Below are positions 1 through 12,935 of a stretch of DNA of 64,000 nt, in pieces (position 1 is the stretch's first letter; every line of letters begins with the position of its first letter). Below the pieces are notes generated by a model that saw only the letters and a program-made list of their open reading frames with translations, was not told the origin of the DNA and did not search any database. Made by a program: the position numbers and the translations under genes. Source of the stretch: Molossus alvarezi (Eukaryota > Chordata > Mammalia > Chiroptera > Molossidae); the NCBI GenBank assembly GCA_037176705.1, contig CM073887.1, positions 85,198,348-85,262,347 of the forward strand, given 5' to 3'.

Positions 1-329
1 AAAGCCACTTTAACATCATATCCCCTCCCATACTACTGTTCCCCACCTCTCACCCCTCAAAGAGTTAAGTAGGAAAGAAAGAGTAATATTAAAACCGGAG
101 GCAACAGGACAAACTTCTATAGGTTTAGGACAGTTTCCATGAGCCAGAAAGCTGCAACTCTAAGGTGGCCCATACCCCACGGCTAGGGGAGAAACTCAAG
201 CTAAGTCCCAAGAGAAGCCCACCTGTCTGATCACTTGCCACATAGCAGCAGCACAGGCACCTGCCAGGTGATCACCTGCTGAGGTGGCCCACCAGGAAGT
301 ATGGACACTAAATACTTGAAGTCACCTAC
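1..329 (-). other. KPNA7 intron 9 (partial)
   Basis: Sequence after the exon-9 donor. I translated it for the expected acidic KPNA7 tail and found nothing, so the last exon lies off the left edge. No repeat was recognised. Confidence 0.7.
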
Positions 330-476
330 CTCAGGAAAGTGGTTCTCAATAATGCTCAGAGCAGTCAGGGCAACTTGATGGTTCTCATGAAATTGCAAAG
401 CCTTGATTCTATCAACCCCACCAAGTTCCTCAATCAGAAGACACAGGTTTTCCTTCTCAGAAAGCTTCTGTGCTGC
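330..476 (-). CDS. KPNA7: KPNA7 coding exon 9 (ARM 10; penultimate coding exon)
   Basis: Codons 438-486, phase 0: [20 protein letters not shown], then [14 protein letters not shown] and ENHFPE. The acceptor is ATCCCCCAG and the donor CTGAG|GTAGGTGA. The KPNA7 C-terminal acidic tail normally follows in one more exon, which binds the export factor CAS/CSE1L; it is not present in bases 1-329. Confidence 0.94.
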
Positions 477-3400
477 CTGGGGGATGATAGAGAAAGTGAG
501 GCTCTGGGCAAGAACCTGGGGAGGGGGAGCTTCACCTGTGGAACTGGACCAAATACTTCCCTTACCGGAATGGGCAGCCAGTTTCACTTTTCCCAAATTG
601 ATTTAAACATGCATGGTCTGCCTCCCTTTTTGGATATTTATGTTATATGTATTTAGGTTTTTTCTTCATTGCAAAAATATAATATTTCTTTTGCTGAATG
701 TGCTGTTATCCATAAATATGTCATTACCTCTATTTAGTAGCTATCCCCTTCTAATTAATAAAACTTATTTTAATATAGAATGTTCAAATAATGCTGTGTA
801 AATACAGATGTTCTGGTCTTGCACTCCCTAAAAGCCTTGGAAGGTAAGACAGGAGATCCTCAGTAACAAAAGCCATACCATGGCAAATAACGAGGTCCCT
901 GGAAACAAGTCATGTGAGAAGATTTAATCCAATGCTGGTCCCCGGATTTACCATCCAGGGCTATTCATTCACTCACACATGCTCACATATATGATGGGTG
1001 AGGCACCCAAAACTGAGATACAGATGTGATTTAGAGAGGGCCTTTTGTAACTAACTCATACTATCAGGAGAGACAAGTAAATCATTGTTATGGTGTAGAA
1101 AGTATAATAAATGATCAGAAGCTTAAATTATAGATGTGCACGGAAGGCTTGGAAAGTAACACAGTTCTTAATGAACAACATTGTGCTGGATCAATTATAG
1201 GGTAACAACATTCTCAAAAGAAGGAACAGCGAGGACAGAGTTTTGAAAGAATAAGGGCTGAGTGTTATAAGAAGAGGGAATAGTTCAGCTAAACAGTATG
1301 TCTGGGGGAAGTGGAGGAAGATGAAAAAACTTTGCTGTCATATCCAGAAGGGCTCTGCTGGCTATTTTGTGAGCAGTAATAAAAAACTCCTATGGGTCAA
1401 ATTAAACATTCTTTGGGCCACGTTATTTACCTGATGGCACTGTATGTCTAAGCCTTTGTACCCTCTAGTCCTATGAGTTACTGAATGTGAGTGAAGAAAG
1501 TAGGGCAGGAATCAACATGCCAGGCTAGCCTCAGAAAGAAAACTGGGCTGTGGGCAGCAAGAGCCCTGGCCAAGGACTTTGGACCTTAACAGCAAATGGC
1601 CCCAAAGTTACTTCAAAGAACCTCAACTGCACTCTGCTGCCCATTTGAAGTTTTCCTGTATCATCTGGATCTTTCTAACCTACTGTCCCAAGTGCCTCCA
1701 TCTGATACAGGGGCCTCACTGGTCCACCAGATGTGATTTGCCTAGACTCTCCCAAGAAAGAATCCCAAGTGTTTACTTTAAATGAAGCAGATGAAGTTAA
1801 ATTTCTATAACCCAAATTTACTTTTATAAATTTGTTATGTCCAACTTAGTCTATTGGCCACCAAGTCTCTACTCTGTGTGATTTGCTCAAAGTCTCAGTG
1901 TCTAGTCGGGCTGTGTTTCAAATCTGTTTTTTTTTAATCCTCACCCGAGGACATTTTTCCATTTTTTGTTCAGATAGAGCGGGAGGGAGAGAGAGGAAGA
2001 GAAAGAGAGAGAAACATTGATGTGAACGGACACATCAAGTGGCTGCCACCCGCACGACCAACCAGGGCCGGGGACAAACTGCAACCGAGGTACGTGCCCT
2101 TAGCGGGAACCAAACCTGGGTCTCTCTGTACCGCAGGCCGACGCTCCAACCACTGAGCCAAACCAGCCAGGGCTCAAATCTGTTTTTAAAAAAATGCCTT
2201 GGTTGTATATAAAAAGACCTTAACCAAGATGGCCCCAGGTGGTCCCTGCCTCCTGGTCTTCATGCTGTTGTGTTGGTGTAAATGTTAAAATAGAGATGAT
2301 TTGTGCAACCACCAGGATGTTGTTGAAATGACCTCCATAAAAGACATGGGGCTTCCACCTTACTTTCTTAGATTACTTGCTCCAGAGGAAGCTTTAGCTG
2401 CCATAATGTAAGGATACTCAAGCAGTCCTCTGGAGAGGTCCATGTGGTGAGAATAACTTGACAGGCACATGAATGAGTCATCTTGGAAGCTGATCCTCCA
2501 GCCTCCATCAAGTGTTCAGATAAGACTGAAGCACCCAGTTGACATCTTGAACCTCACGAAAAACCCTGAGCTAGAACCATCCAGCTAAGCTGCTCTCAGA
2601 TTCCTAACCCCATAAATTATGTGACATGATAAATGTTTAAGTTACTAAGGGGTAATTTGTTATGCAACAATATAGAACTGAGAAAAATACCATAAAATGT
2701 TGCCTTCACTTACATTTCTCTCAGAAATAAGATTTTTCTAGAATTCTGACTCAAGTCTTTGTTGTCTATTTCCCCAGCCATATAGTTGAATGGAAAAGGA
2801 ACCCTAGTCTGGCCTTTTAACATATATCCCTGCTAACTTCTTGCTGCTTCTTCAAGTATATCCTGTGTTTTAGCCTTCTAAAAGAGCCAGCCATGTGGCT
2901 CACTGACTATTTTCCCCCTCCTTAAAACCTTCGATTGGTTTCTCCATCTCACTCAGATAAGTTAAAGTTCTCACAGAGCTTATGTGATCTGGCCCCTGGG
3001 TGCCTTGAGCCTGATCTCCCACTACCTTCCATCCCTTCACTCTGCTGTAGCCATACCCCACTCCTTGCTCTTCCTAGAATGTTACTCCCCAGAGATCCAC
3101 AAGACTCACTCACTTCTTTTGAGGCCTTTGCTTAAAAGTTATTCCTCAGAGAAGATTCTCCGAACTACTGCATATAGGAGATCACCTTCCCCTCCCTACT
3201 CTGAGCTATCAGTGATTACCTCTTTTCAGATACATTTACCTACAACTCCCCACCTGAGGTGCCTGTCCCCCTCCCCACGACTATATAAGCCCTTTGAGAG
3301 CAAGGACTTTGCTCTGCCACATCCCAAGCATCTAAACCAGTGCTGGGAACAAAGGCACGCATTTGAGAAAATGAAGATAATGTAATGTACCTTCTTTGAA

Positions 3401-6363
3401 AGTCTTCTTGTTATTGTTATCCACAGGATGTGGGCACAGAGGAAGGAGATAGGGGAGTTGGGAAGAAAGAGAATCCTACTTGGATTTTAAGAACCAAATG
3501 AAATGTCTTAAGTTTGGAAAGTGTTATTTAGAAACCAACTTGTGCAGAACAGCTCACCTGGAGAAGAAAAGAGATTATGTCAAGGATGATGACAACAAAT
3601 TTTGTGTCTGGAATGGTGAGCAGGTTCACCAGTGGATCCAACACTCCAGAGTGGATAAGCTGGAGCAACTGGTCCATGGTGCCCCCAGTTGTGAAGTTAG
3701 CAACAGTCCAGACAGCCTCTTTCTGGACTTTAAAATCTCCCTGCAGAAAGAGAACATTTACATTCTTTACAGATCCGGAAGAACTTAAATACAGTGATAC
3801 TAACTTGGTTCAGTTTCTAGGTAGACTAGGGACAGCCAGGACTATATGTGCAATTTACATTGAAAACCATGGGGAACTGAAGCCAAGAAGGAGGCAGTCA
3901 GACTCATATGGGGTTTTAGAGAGAGGTTCTAGTTCAAATAGTCTCATTTAATTAATTTGGGTTATGGGAAAAACAGAACCAACATAAACCAATCCAGGTA
4001 ATCAATATAAATTAATAATCATGCTTGGAATTTCAGATAATAGTGGCTTATGTCTATATTCCTAGTCTTTCTGCCCTAGTAAAACTTTGGACAAGCTCCA
4101 TAGCGACAAAGCTAAGCACACAGATGTGATCTTGGTGACTGAGACAGCCCACAGGTTACAGAGGAATGCCACTGAAATATCACTCAATGCATCCCTTGCA
4201 TTTATAAAAAGCATTTGGCTCAGAGATATGGGAGTCATTGATCATAGATCCTACTGTCCCTGGGTAGGAGTTATTCCCATTTTGTGGCCAGGGAAAACTG
4301 TGACCTCAGTTTAAAACAAACAAAAAAAAACAGCTTATGGCTCCAAGCAAGTTATTATTCAAAAAGCATAGTTTGAAATAAGATTACTTCTTGATTCATG
4401 ACTGGGTGTTTCTGATTAGAATATGTACAGACTCACAGTAGAACACAGGACAGGAAGTGTCTAATAGACTGGAAGATGCTATGATTTGGGTTGCACACCT
4501 CACCTAGCTTTTCATACTTAATGAAAACCTGGGAACCCATCATCTAACCTTAGAGCAGGAACACCTAAGCAGAAAAACACAGCTCATTCATTAAAAGGTG
4601 GCAAAAAAAAAAAAAAAAAATGCTGACAATAGTAGTTGCCCTGGGGAAGGGAAGTGGGAATCAGGAGGAAAGAGGAAGCTTTATTGTATTTCTGTTTTTA
4701 TATTTGGATTTTCTGTGTATGTTACCACTTTAATTAATGTGATTTTATACTGAAAAGGTCACCATTCTTCAGTGTATAATAGCATAACCAGATATGGTTT
4801 TCCTTCTAAAACAAAACAAAACCTCCTTCCTCTTTTGGCAAGTAGAGAGTAGATAGCACATTCTTCTAACACTATTTACCAGCTCAAGATTTTTCTAGGT
4901 ATTTGAGCTGTGGGACCACCTTTTCATTAAACAGCGCTTGTTTTAGTCTTCTAAATTTTCCATGGGTTGTCCAAAACGGGATGTCCCTTCCTTTTTTTAG
5001 TAGAGCTGGGAAACTAATGTTTCATAAATTTGTTGTGGTCTCTGAGCCTGTGTCTGAATTCTTGCAGGAGTTCAGTACAGAGCCAGTTGGAAAGTAGTCT
5101 TTTGTTGTTGACAATGAGTGTGCCACTTACATTTTTTAGCAGAGCCACCAAGGGAGGCAGAGTGTTGGAAGCAATCAGCTGCTGGATGTGTTGGTGGGGC
5201 CCCGCGGCCACATTGCTCAGGGCCCAGGCTGCCTCCTTCTGGATGGAGGACTTGGGGTGTAGCAGGAGCTGGGGTAGCACAATTAGTATGCCCGCGTCAA
5301 TGGCCACCTGGGTCTGCTGATCTGTTCCTGTGACAATGTTCCCCACAGTGCGGAGAGAGGGGGTCTGGAAGAACAAGGCTAGAAGTGTAACCAAGTATTG
5401 CAAATTTATCACAGTGGAAGTTGACAATCACACAAGATCTGTGCCCTCTCAAACGTTAGTCATGCTATGCTGATGGCTCTCTGGAAGCCTGCGAACAATG
5501 ACATCTATGACCCTTATTAATTCAGCATATTGATGGCTGTTTATATAGCTTTAAGGTACTTGCCAGCTTCCCAGCAGTAGTAGCTCAAGTGGGATAGAGG
5601 TCAAGGGATACCTTTATCAAGAAATGATGCTCCCTTTTATATCCCACCTTGGGAAAACTGCTAAATTGATTGTAGTGTCTATAATGAAATTGAATTTACA
5701 TTTAGCTCCAGAGTCAAGTTTCTGTTCTTTATATTATTGGAGCTAATGAGATCCCAATGGTATTTGTTGATATATTCTCAAACCCCCTCTTACAATTCCC
5801 AGGAAGGGTCTATGATTGGACTCCAGACAACTGTCCTTGGAGGGCTGATTTTGGATTTTTTTTGGTTTCTTTGCACTTTAGTGAGAGAGCAGTTCTAGAA
5901 TTCTCCTAGCTTGTCATGTTGGGTATCTGCTGCTCAAGTGAGAGATAGAAGTAGTGCTATAGGCTAATCACAACCTTGCCAGGCCTGTTAATTTGCCACT
6001 GTGCATCCAGGATAAGCGATTTCTTATAGATATTCTCTTTGTACACTCCATGCTACCAGCACTATCCCCAAACTAACTCTGACATCTGAGGAATACTATG
6101 CTAATATCAGAACAGATGATCACTAGGGCTGCATAATACACAATATTAGGCACAGAAATAAAAAGGGGCACGTACATTTTAAATGATATTTTCAAGAAGG
6201 GTATTATGTAAGTGACATGTTTCATAACATAGCAAAGTATTTGGTATTGGTTTTACTTACTTTTCACCTATATCTGAAATAGTTTTAGAGAACAAACTGG
6301 GGAGAGGGTAAGAAGGAATTTTCTTTTATACTTAAACTCAAATATTACATGAGCTTTACATTA

Positions 6364-6403
<40 letters not shown>

Positions 6404-9400
6404 CCTATATCAGTCAACTTGTTAATGTCTACACATATAGACTACCAGAAGGAAAGGCTACAGGAGGATAGTTCATTGGGTGAAAGGATTATATGCAATT
6501 TTAATTTGGTGCTCTCCATAATTTCTAGTTATCAGATTAAGAAAAGGTATGTTACTTAATACCCACTAGGATTTTGGATCAAAATAGAGTCAAGTGTTTA
6601 GCTAGAGAGTGGCAGAGACCAGGGAAATGCAGATGATAAACTTTGTTCTAGGTAAAGGATGAGAGCTGTGTGGAAACTTGGGGGTGGGGGGGGAGCAGGT
6701 GGAGACAGAAGTTGCTAAAATAAATAAAACTCACAACTCTAATCAGAAGGCCCATACAGAGACAGACAAGACCTGGGACAATTACCAAGACATTGAGTTC
6801 TGAGCTGGTCATGAGCTGAACCAGCCTGGGCAGCACCCCCATGTTAACCACTTGGCCAATGCGCTCATTGCAGCCCTCAGTGAGGTAGGACAGGGCCCAG
6901 CAGGTGTCAGAGAGCACCTCACTGTCTTGGTGCTGCAGGAGGCGGAAGAGGACGGGCAACATTTGCTTCACTGCTCTTTTGCAGGGGTACGGGTTCTTGT
7001 TTCGGCACAGGTTGGACAGGGTCCATGTGATGTTCCGCAGAAATGTAATCTGTAACAAGAGACTGCTTCTAGCATCAGGTGAAAAGAAGGAAAAATGCAA
7101 ATAGAAATGTGTCCTTGCCATCTTTGATCAATATTCTTGACCATCACAAACCAAAGAATTTGAACTACAAACTGGAATTTGTTCCAGGTAGTGATGTATA
7201 TATACCAGGGACACAGAAGATGAGTTTTATATTTCCCATTCAACTGTTAGATGGAGGTTTCCTTATATTCTTTAAGATGTTTTTCCCCACTCAACTCAAC
7301 TAATGACTTAATTTCATTTTTCATTGGCAAAACAAAGAAAGCAGGAGTTTCTTGTTCTTCCCACCAGTCTATAACCAACATGTCATAACCACATTTCTTA
7401 TCTTCTGTTCAAGGACTAGTCTTCCTTCCTTGCCTCTGAATTCCATCACTTTTCACCTTTAACATTTCTGTTCCTAGGATCACCTCTCTTTCCTGGATCA
7501 CTTCCAGCAATATAGAAGCATACTCTGTGACCTTTAATCCTGACCCTTGGCACCTCTGTAGCCATCCCCCTCACTTCTATTTTTCAGAGTCTATCCTCAA
7601 GGAGGCATCTGTATTCACTATCTACCTGGTGCTTCCCATTGGTGCTTCTACCTCTCCTACTCTGGTTTCTGACCCCACTTCTTTGTGGTTAGTGATGAAA
7701 TCAGCTTCTTCCAAGTCACTGATCCCACAGATGCTTTCTTTACTGTCCCTCTCAGTTGTGATCACCTGTTGTTCCCCTTGATATCTGTGACACCAAACAT
7801 GGTTTTTTTTATTACTGAATGGGACATTTCTTCTCAGTCTTCCTGGCAGGCTCTGCCTGACTTCTGAATGTCAGAACCCCTAGAACTTTGTCCCGGACTT
7901 TCCCCACACTCTAGATCAAGGATTGACAAATTTTTCTATGAAGGGCCAGACAGTAAACATTTTAGTTCTGTGGGCCCACAGGATCTCTGTTACAACTAGT
8001 CAATGCTGCCCTTGTAACTCTACAAGAGCCACAGACAATTATGTATGTAGATGAATGGGCATGGCGGTGCTCCAATAAAACTCTACTTACGAACACAAGC
8101 AGCTAAGCCCTGCTCTAGTCGATCTTGTCCAGTTGAATGGTGTATGTGTGCACAAGTATCTAGACCTGCATATTCATCTACCTGATATTGCTGCAATGGT
8201 ACCTCTCACTCACTTCAACTTAATATGTACACCTACGACTCTGAATCTTTCTCCCTCCAGATGTCCCATTTCTCTAGGAGGACAGTCATCTAAAATAACC
8301 TAACCCAGAACCTGGGGCATCCTTGCTTATTTCAGTCTTACTTCTATGTCGAGCACAGCAGCATCCCATTTCCATTTGCTCCACCATCTTCCTGTGCTAC
8401 AATCCTTCAACAAACATCCAAGAGGATCTTTCTGAAAGATCAGACCACTTTACTTTCTGCCTTGAGATCCTCCAAAGGCTTCCCTTTGCCACCAGGATGA
8501 TGTCCAAGTCCCTTGTCCTACTTTCATATTACACTTTCTCCTTGCAAACTCCCTTGGTCATTCCAGCCTTTTTCTGGTTCAACCATGTCAGGTTTTCTCC
8601 CACTGTGAGAGCAGAGTGTATATTTCTTTGTTTTTTGGAAGCTATTTTCTCTTTATTTTGTTTGAGGCAAAGCTAGAATACAAATTTATATTACTAATCC
8701 AGGGAGTCCTCTATTTTTGCCACATCAATTGACTTTTTTTGATTCTCACCCAAGGAAATGTTTATTGACTTGAAACGGAGAGAGAGGGGAGGAGAGGGGA
8801 AGAGAGGGGAGGGGAGGGGAAGGGAGAGAGGGGAGGAGGTAAGGGGAGGGGGGGGAGAGGGGAGGGGAGAGGAGAATGTGCCCTGACCAATAATCGAACC
8901 CACAACCCTTTTGGTATATGGCAATGACATGCCAACTAATAGAAGCACCTGGCCAGGGTGCCATATCAATTTATTTTTACTCTAATATTCAAACCTAAAC
9001 CTTATTTTCTAGGAACAGAACTGGTGAGCCACTAATTTTGTCTGTGCCCCTTGAATGGTAGAGTTTAGTCATTTGATTTTGCAGGATCGTAAACTGAGAA
9101 AAATCTTAACAGATATTTGCCAATGCTCTCAAAAAAAAAAAAAAAATCTATTGCCTGCTGAAGACAAATTTTGATCAATTTCCATCCAAAGTGATATTCA
9201 GTTCTAGCCCTTCTTTATAACTACTATCTTAAGGGGCTAGGTAGTGACCACATGACCTAGCATTGATTTGGAAATACTTCCTCAATTTCTCAACTTTGGG
9301 AACTTGTTACTAGCTAGGTTTTCTAATTTGAACATACTCACTGGTATGGTTGATGAAATCAGGGCCAGCAGATGTGGGATGGCATTGCTTGAGATAACAA

Positions 9401-11930
9401 AGTCTCTGAATTCTGGTCCATCACCTACAGATAAGAACAGGACATTCAAAGAGGAACAAAAGAATTCTGGGATAGGTGACTAATTTTTAGAAGTCTGTGC
9501 AAAGGGCAAGAGGCAAGTAGACAGTGTAGTCATGAAGTTGATCCCAAGTCTTTAACATGTTGGTTGGGTAGATAGGCCTGGTGTGAAAGCAGGCACCGCA
9601 TAGCAGCAACTGCCATAAGCAGTCTATGGACACATAAAGGAGCCAGCCAACTGGGTCCAGGCAGTGCTCTCTAAATGCTAATAGCATTTTATAGCATGGT
9701 TCTCTGGAAGACAAAGGCTATTGCAGACCAAATTGTCTTCCCAGAAGACTTTGGCACAGGGCAGTAACTTCTACATGCATCTCCGAACAAATCTGAGAGA
9801 TAGATAGGGTTAGTCATCAGCTATCTGTGACTTTGGCTAGAATGCCAAATTTCTAGACCCTAGAAGTTTTAGTTTGTAACTCTTTAATCATCAGACAAAG
9901 CATAAGTTACATTATACCACCCAATTTTGCCTCTTCCTTACTGAACCAATCAAAATGAGAGACAACATCTCTGCAATAGGTGCCTTACTTCTGCAGACTC
10001 GCTTTTATAGTCTGTTTGCTAATTCCAATATCTGAAGTCCTTGGAGGTCTAATCATACTGTTTGTTTTTTGCTGACTCAGTCGTGGTGGTTTGTTGATTC
10101 TCTGAACTTGAAATTGCTAATATTTGGCTGATTTTACTTTGTCAAAATCCTGAGGGACCTAGTTGAGTTAGTTTTCCCCAGAGAGAATTATATTTATATT
10201 TAGCCAGGAATCAGGGAGCTTTCAACTTGCAGCATTAACTCCTCAGCTTTTGCTTTCCTAGACCTCACAGGGAATACAGCATCAAGTCCCAAATCTATAA
10301 GGCTGATGTTAGGATTGTGTTTTCAGGGGAGACTTTTACCCCAGGCTAAGAAAACACTTTTTTTGTATGTTCCGTTGGCAAATTTCTCTGCAGGTAGAAT
10401 TTTTTAGGGTTTGGGTTTATAAGCATCTGTCAAAAACCGCCACACTGCATAAGCCAAAGCTTGTCCTTCGTTCCTGAAGCCATTAAGACCTAAGAGTGTA
10501 GGATCTTGTATTGGTAGATGTGCCTAGGTAGCCTGTAGCTTCAGGACATACCGCCATTGTCTGGTTTTAGTTTCAATTTATAGCTTCTGAACTTGACCCT
10601 GAAGTTTGGAAAAGCCTGTTGTACTTCCCCCAGCATTTCTAGGCATGTATACTTAAAGTATCAAGCTCACAATACTACTGACAGGACTCCTATAGCATGC
10701 CACATGCATGACTCACTATTTTCTGAGGGGAGAGTCTCACCTGCTATATTACCAAGGGCCCACACTGCCTGTTCACACACAGTCATATTGGGGGAAGACA
10801 GGAGCTCAACCAAGGGCTGGATGGCTCCCCCTTCCACAACAGCTCGAGTCTGCTCTGAAGTCCCTGAAGCAATGTTGGTTAGAGCCCATGCTGCCTCAAA
10901 CTGCAAGCGGGGAAGGAGGGAGGACTTCAGGAACTCCACCAGCCTGGGAATGAGCCCTGCTTCAACAATCAGTTTGAGAGGAGGGTTTCTTTCCCGGGAT
11001 AGTATTTTCCTTTGCAATGAAAGAGAAAAAACACATAAAAAACAAGTCACGTGAGGCAGGTATTAAGAACCTCCTTTATAGATGTTCCTGGTATTCCTAA
11101 CTATTACATGAAACAAACAGCTGGGTGAGAGCTACTTAATATCCTAGAGTTTAGCCTACCACATTTTGCAGTGATGAAGCAACATTTTTCCCTTCAGGTA
11201 TGATCTATCACAAAGATTCCTGGAGAGGTTAATTAAAATTAAGCAATTCATCTCTGACAGCACTTGTATATCTTAAATTGTTCTCAAGGACAGTGTAGAG
11301 GAGATATTTAGCCTCATTTTTGGATAGACTAGCCTTTTTTAATATTGTGTGGGCATTTGGTCCTGCCAAGAAACCAAATAGGCCATTGGAGCTTATTTCT
11401 AACTATGAACTTGTAAATGGTAGCAGTCTGTTTGGTGATACCTGGCTGCCTGGGTGGCTTGGAAACATAGGTCTGGATCTGAGGCATTCACACCATTGAT
11501 TATTTCTTGCAGGGTGAGGATGACCTGCAAGAAGACACACATTCAGGTCAGAGTTTCTGCCAAAAGGAACCGTGAAGGTCATCTAGTCTAGCCATCTATT
11601 TGATTAGAACAGGCTAGCTTAAACAGTATGTCCCAATCTGCAAAATACAGAAGAATATTTGCTGGTCTTATAGATCTCTGGGATATTCCTTATGCTCTGG
11701 GGGAGAGGTAATTCCTGTCATTACTCGGATTCCCAGAAAGCTTTTTATAACATGCAATAAGAACATGCTAGTGGCCCTGGTTGGTTTGGCTCAGCTGTTA
11801 GAGCGTTGGCCTGCGGTCCAGAGAGACCCGGGTTCGGTTTCGCTAAGGGCGCGTACCTTGGTTGTGGTTTGTCCCTGGTCCTGGTTGGTCGTGTGGGTGG
11901 CAGCCACTCAATGTGTCTCTTTCACATCGA

Positions 11931-11972
<42 letters not shown>

Positions 11973-12877
11973 TCTTCTTCTCTCTCCTTCCCACTCTATC
12001 TGAACAAAAAATGGAAAAATGTCCTCGGGTGAAGATAAAAGTAAATAAAAAAAGAACATGCTAGTGAATGTTAGCAAAAATGACAGAGTAAAGACCTCCA
12101 AAAATTCTCTCATCCATAAAAGCAACAAGAAAACGGACTGACAACAGTCAGAATCAACATTTTTAGAACTCTAAAAACTGACCAAAGGTTTGCAACAACT
12201 TGTTTTACTTAAGCTTAAAAGAGTTTATTAGCCCTGGCCAGTTTTGCTCAGCGGTTAGAGCGTCAGCCTGTGGTCCAGAGAGACCAGGGTTCGATTTCCA
12301 CTAAGGGCACGTGCCTCGGTTGCAGTTTGTCCCCAGCCCTGGTTGGGTCATGAGGGTGGCAACCCCTCGATGTGTCCTTTTTAGGTCGATGTTTCTCTCT
12401 CTCTCCCCCTCCCATTCTATCTGAATGAAAAATGGAAAAATGTCCTCGGATGAGGATAAAAAAAAAAGTTTATTCAAGAGAATGTGTAGATCTCAGGAAG
12501 AACAATGAGTATTGTGGTATTTTGTTTTGCCTTATTCCCACCTACCCCCTAGCTCCATGCTAGCCTGGGAAACCAACTGCTCAGTATTCACTGGAGGAGG
12601 CAGAATGAGTTAGTGCTTTTTAAAAGTCTTGTTTTCATAAATTATAATTTGACCTGTCTGGTAGTGTCTTGAGATATTCAATTTGTAAGGTTTTCTTTAT
12701 TTTAGTTGACTCAGATATCACACAGTGCAAAAGTCCTTTCCCTGGGGGCATTTATTTAACACAATTAGAGGAATTTCTTTAACTTCACCGCTGCTTTTTT
12801 TTTTTATCCTCACCTGAGGACATTTTTTTGTTTTTTTTGTTCAGATAGAGTGGAAGGGAGAGAGAGAGAGAGGGGGA

Positions 12878-12935
<58 letters not shown>

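Larger units (their letters stand above)
477..3557 (-). other. KPNA7 intron 8
   Basis: A 3.1-kb intron. It holds a Ves SINE (1927-2173), a MaLR LTR (about 2225-2690) and an L2 3' end (about 2850-3375), listed separately. Bases 480-1920 look like unique or very old DNA without coding signal. Confidence 0.85.
7050..9341 (-). other. KPNA7 intron 5
   Basis: A 2.3-kb intron with a MER1-like hAT relic (7917-8118), an L2-like piece (about 8410-8650) and a degenerate Ves SINE carrying a long G/A tract (8735-8958). The rest is unassigned. Confidence 0.8.

Noticed and set aside
1970..2161. Recurrent 60-90 codon frames such as [15 protein letters not shown] on many SINEs
   Set aside because: They are the translated Ves SINE consensus and recur wherever a copy lies, so they are not genes.
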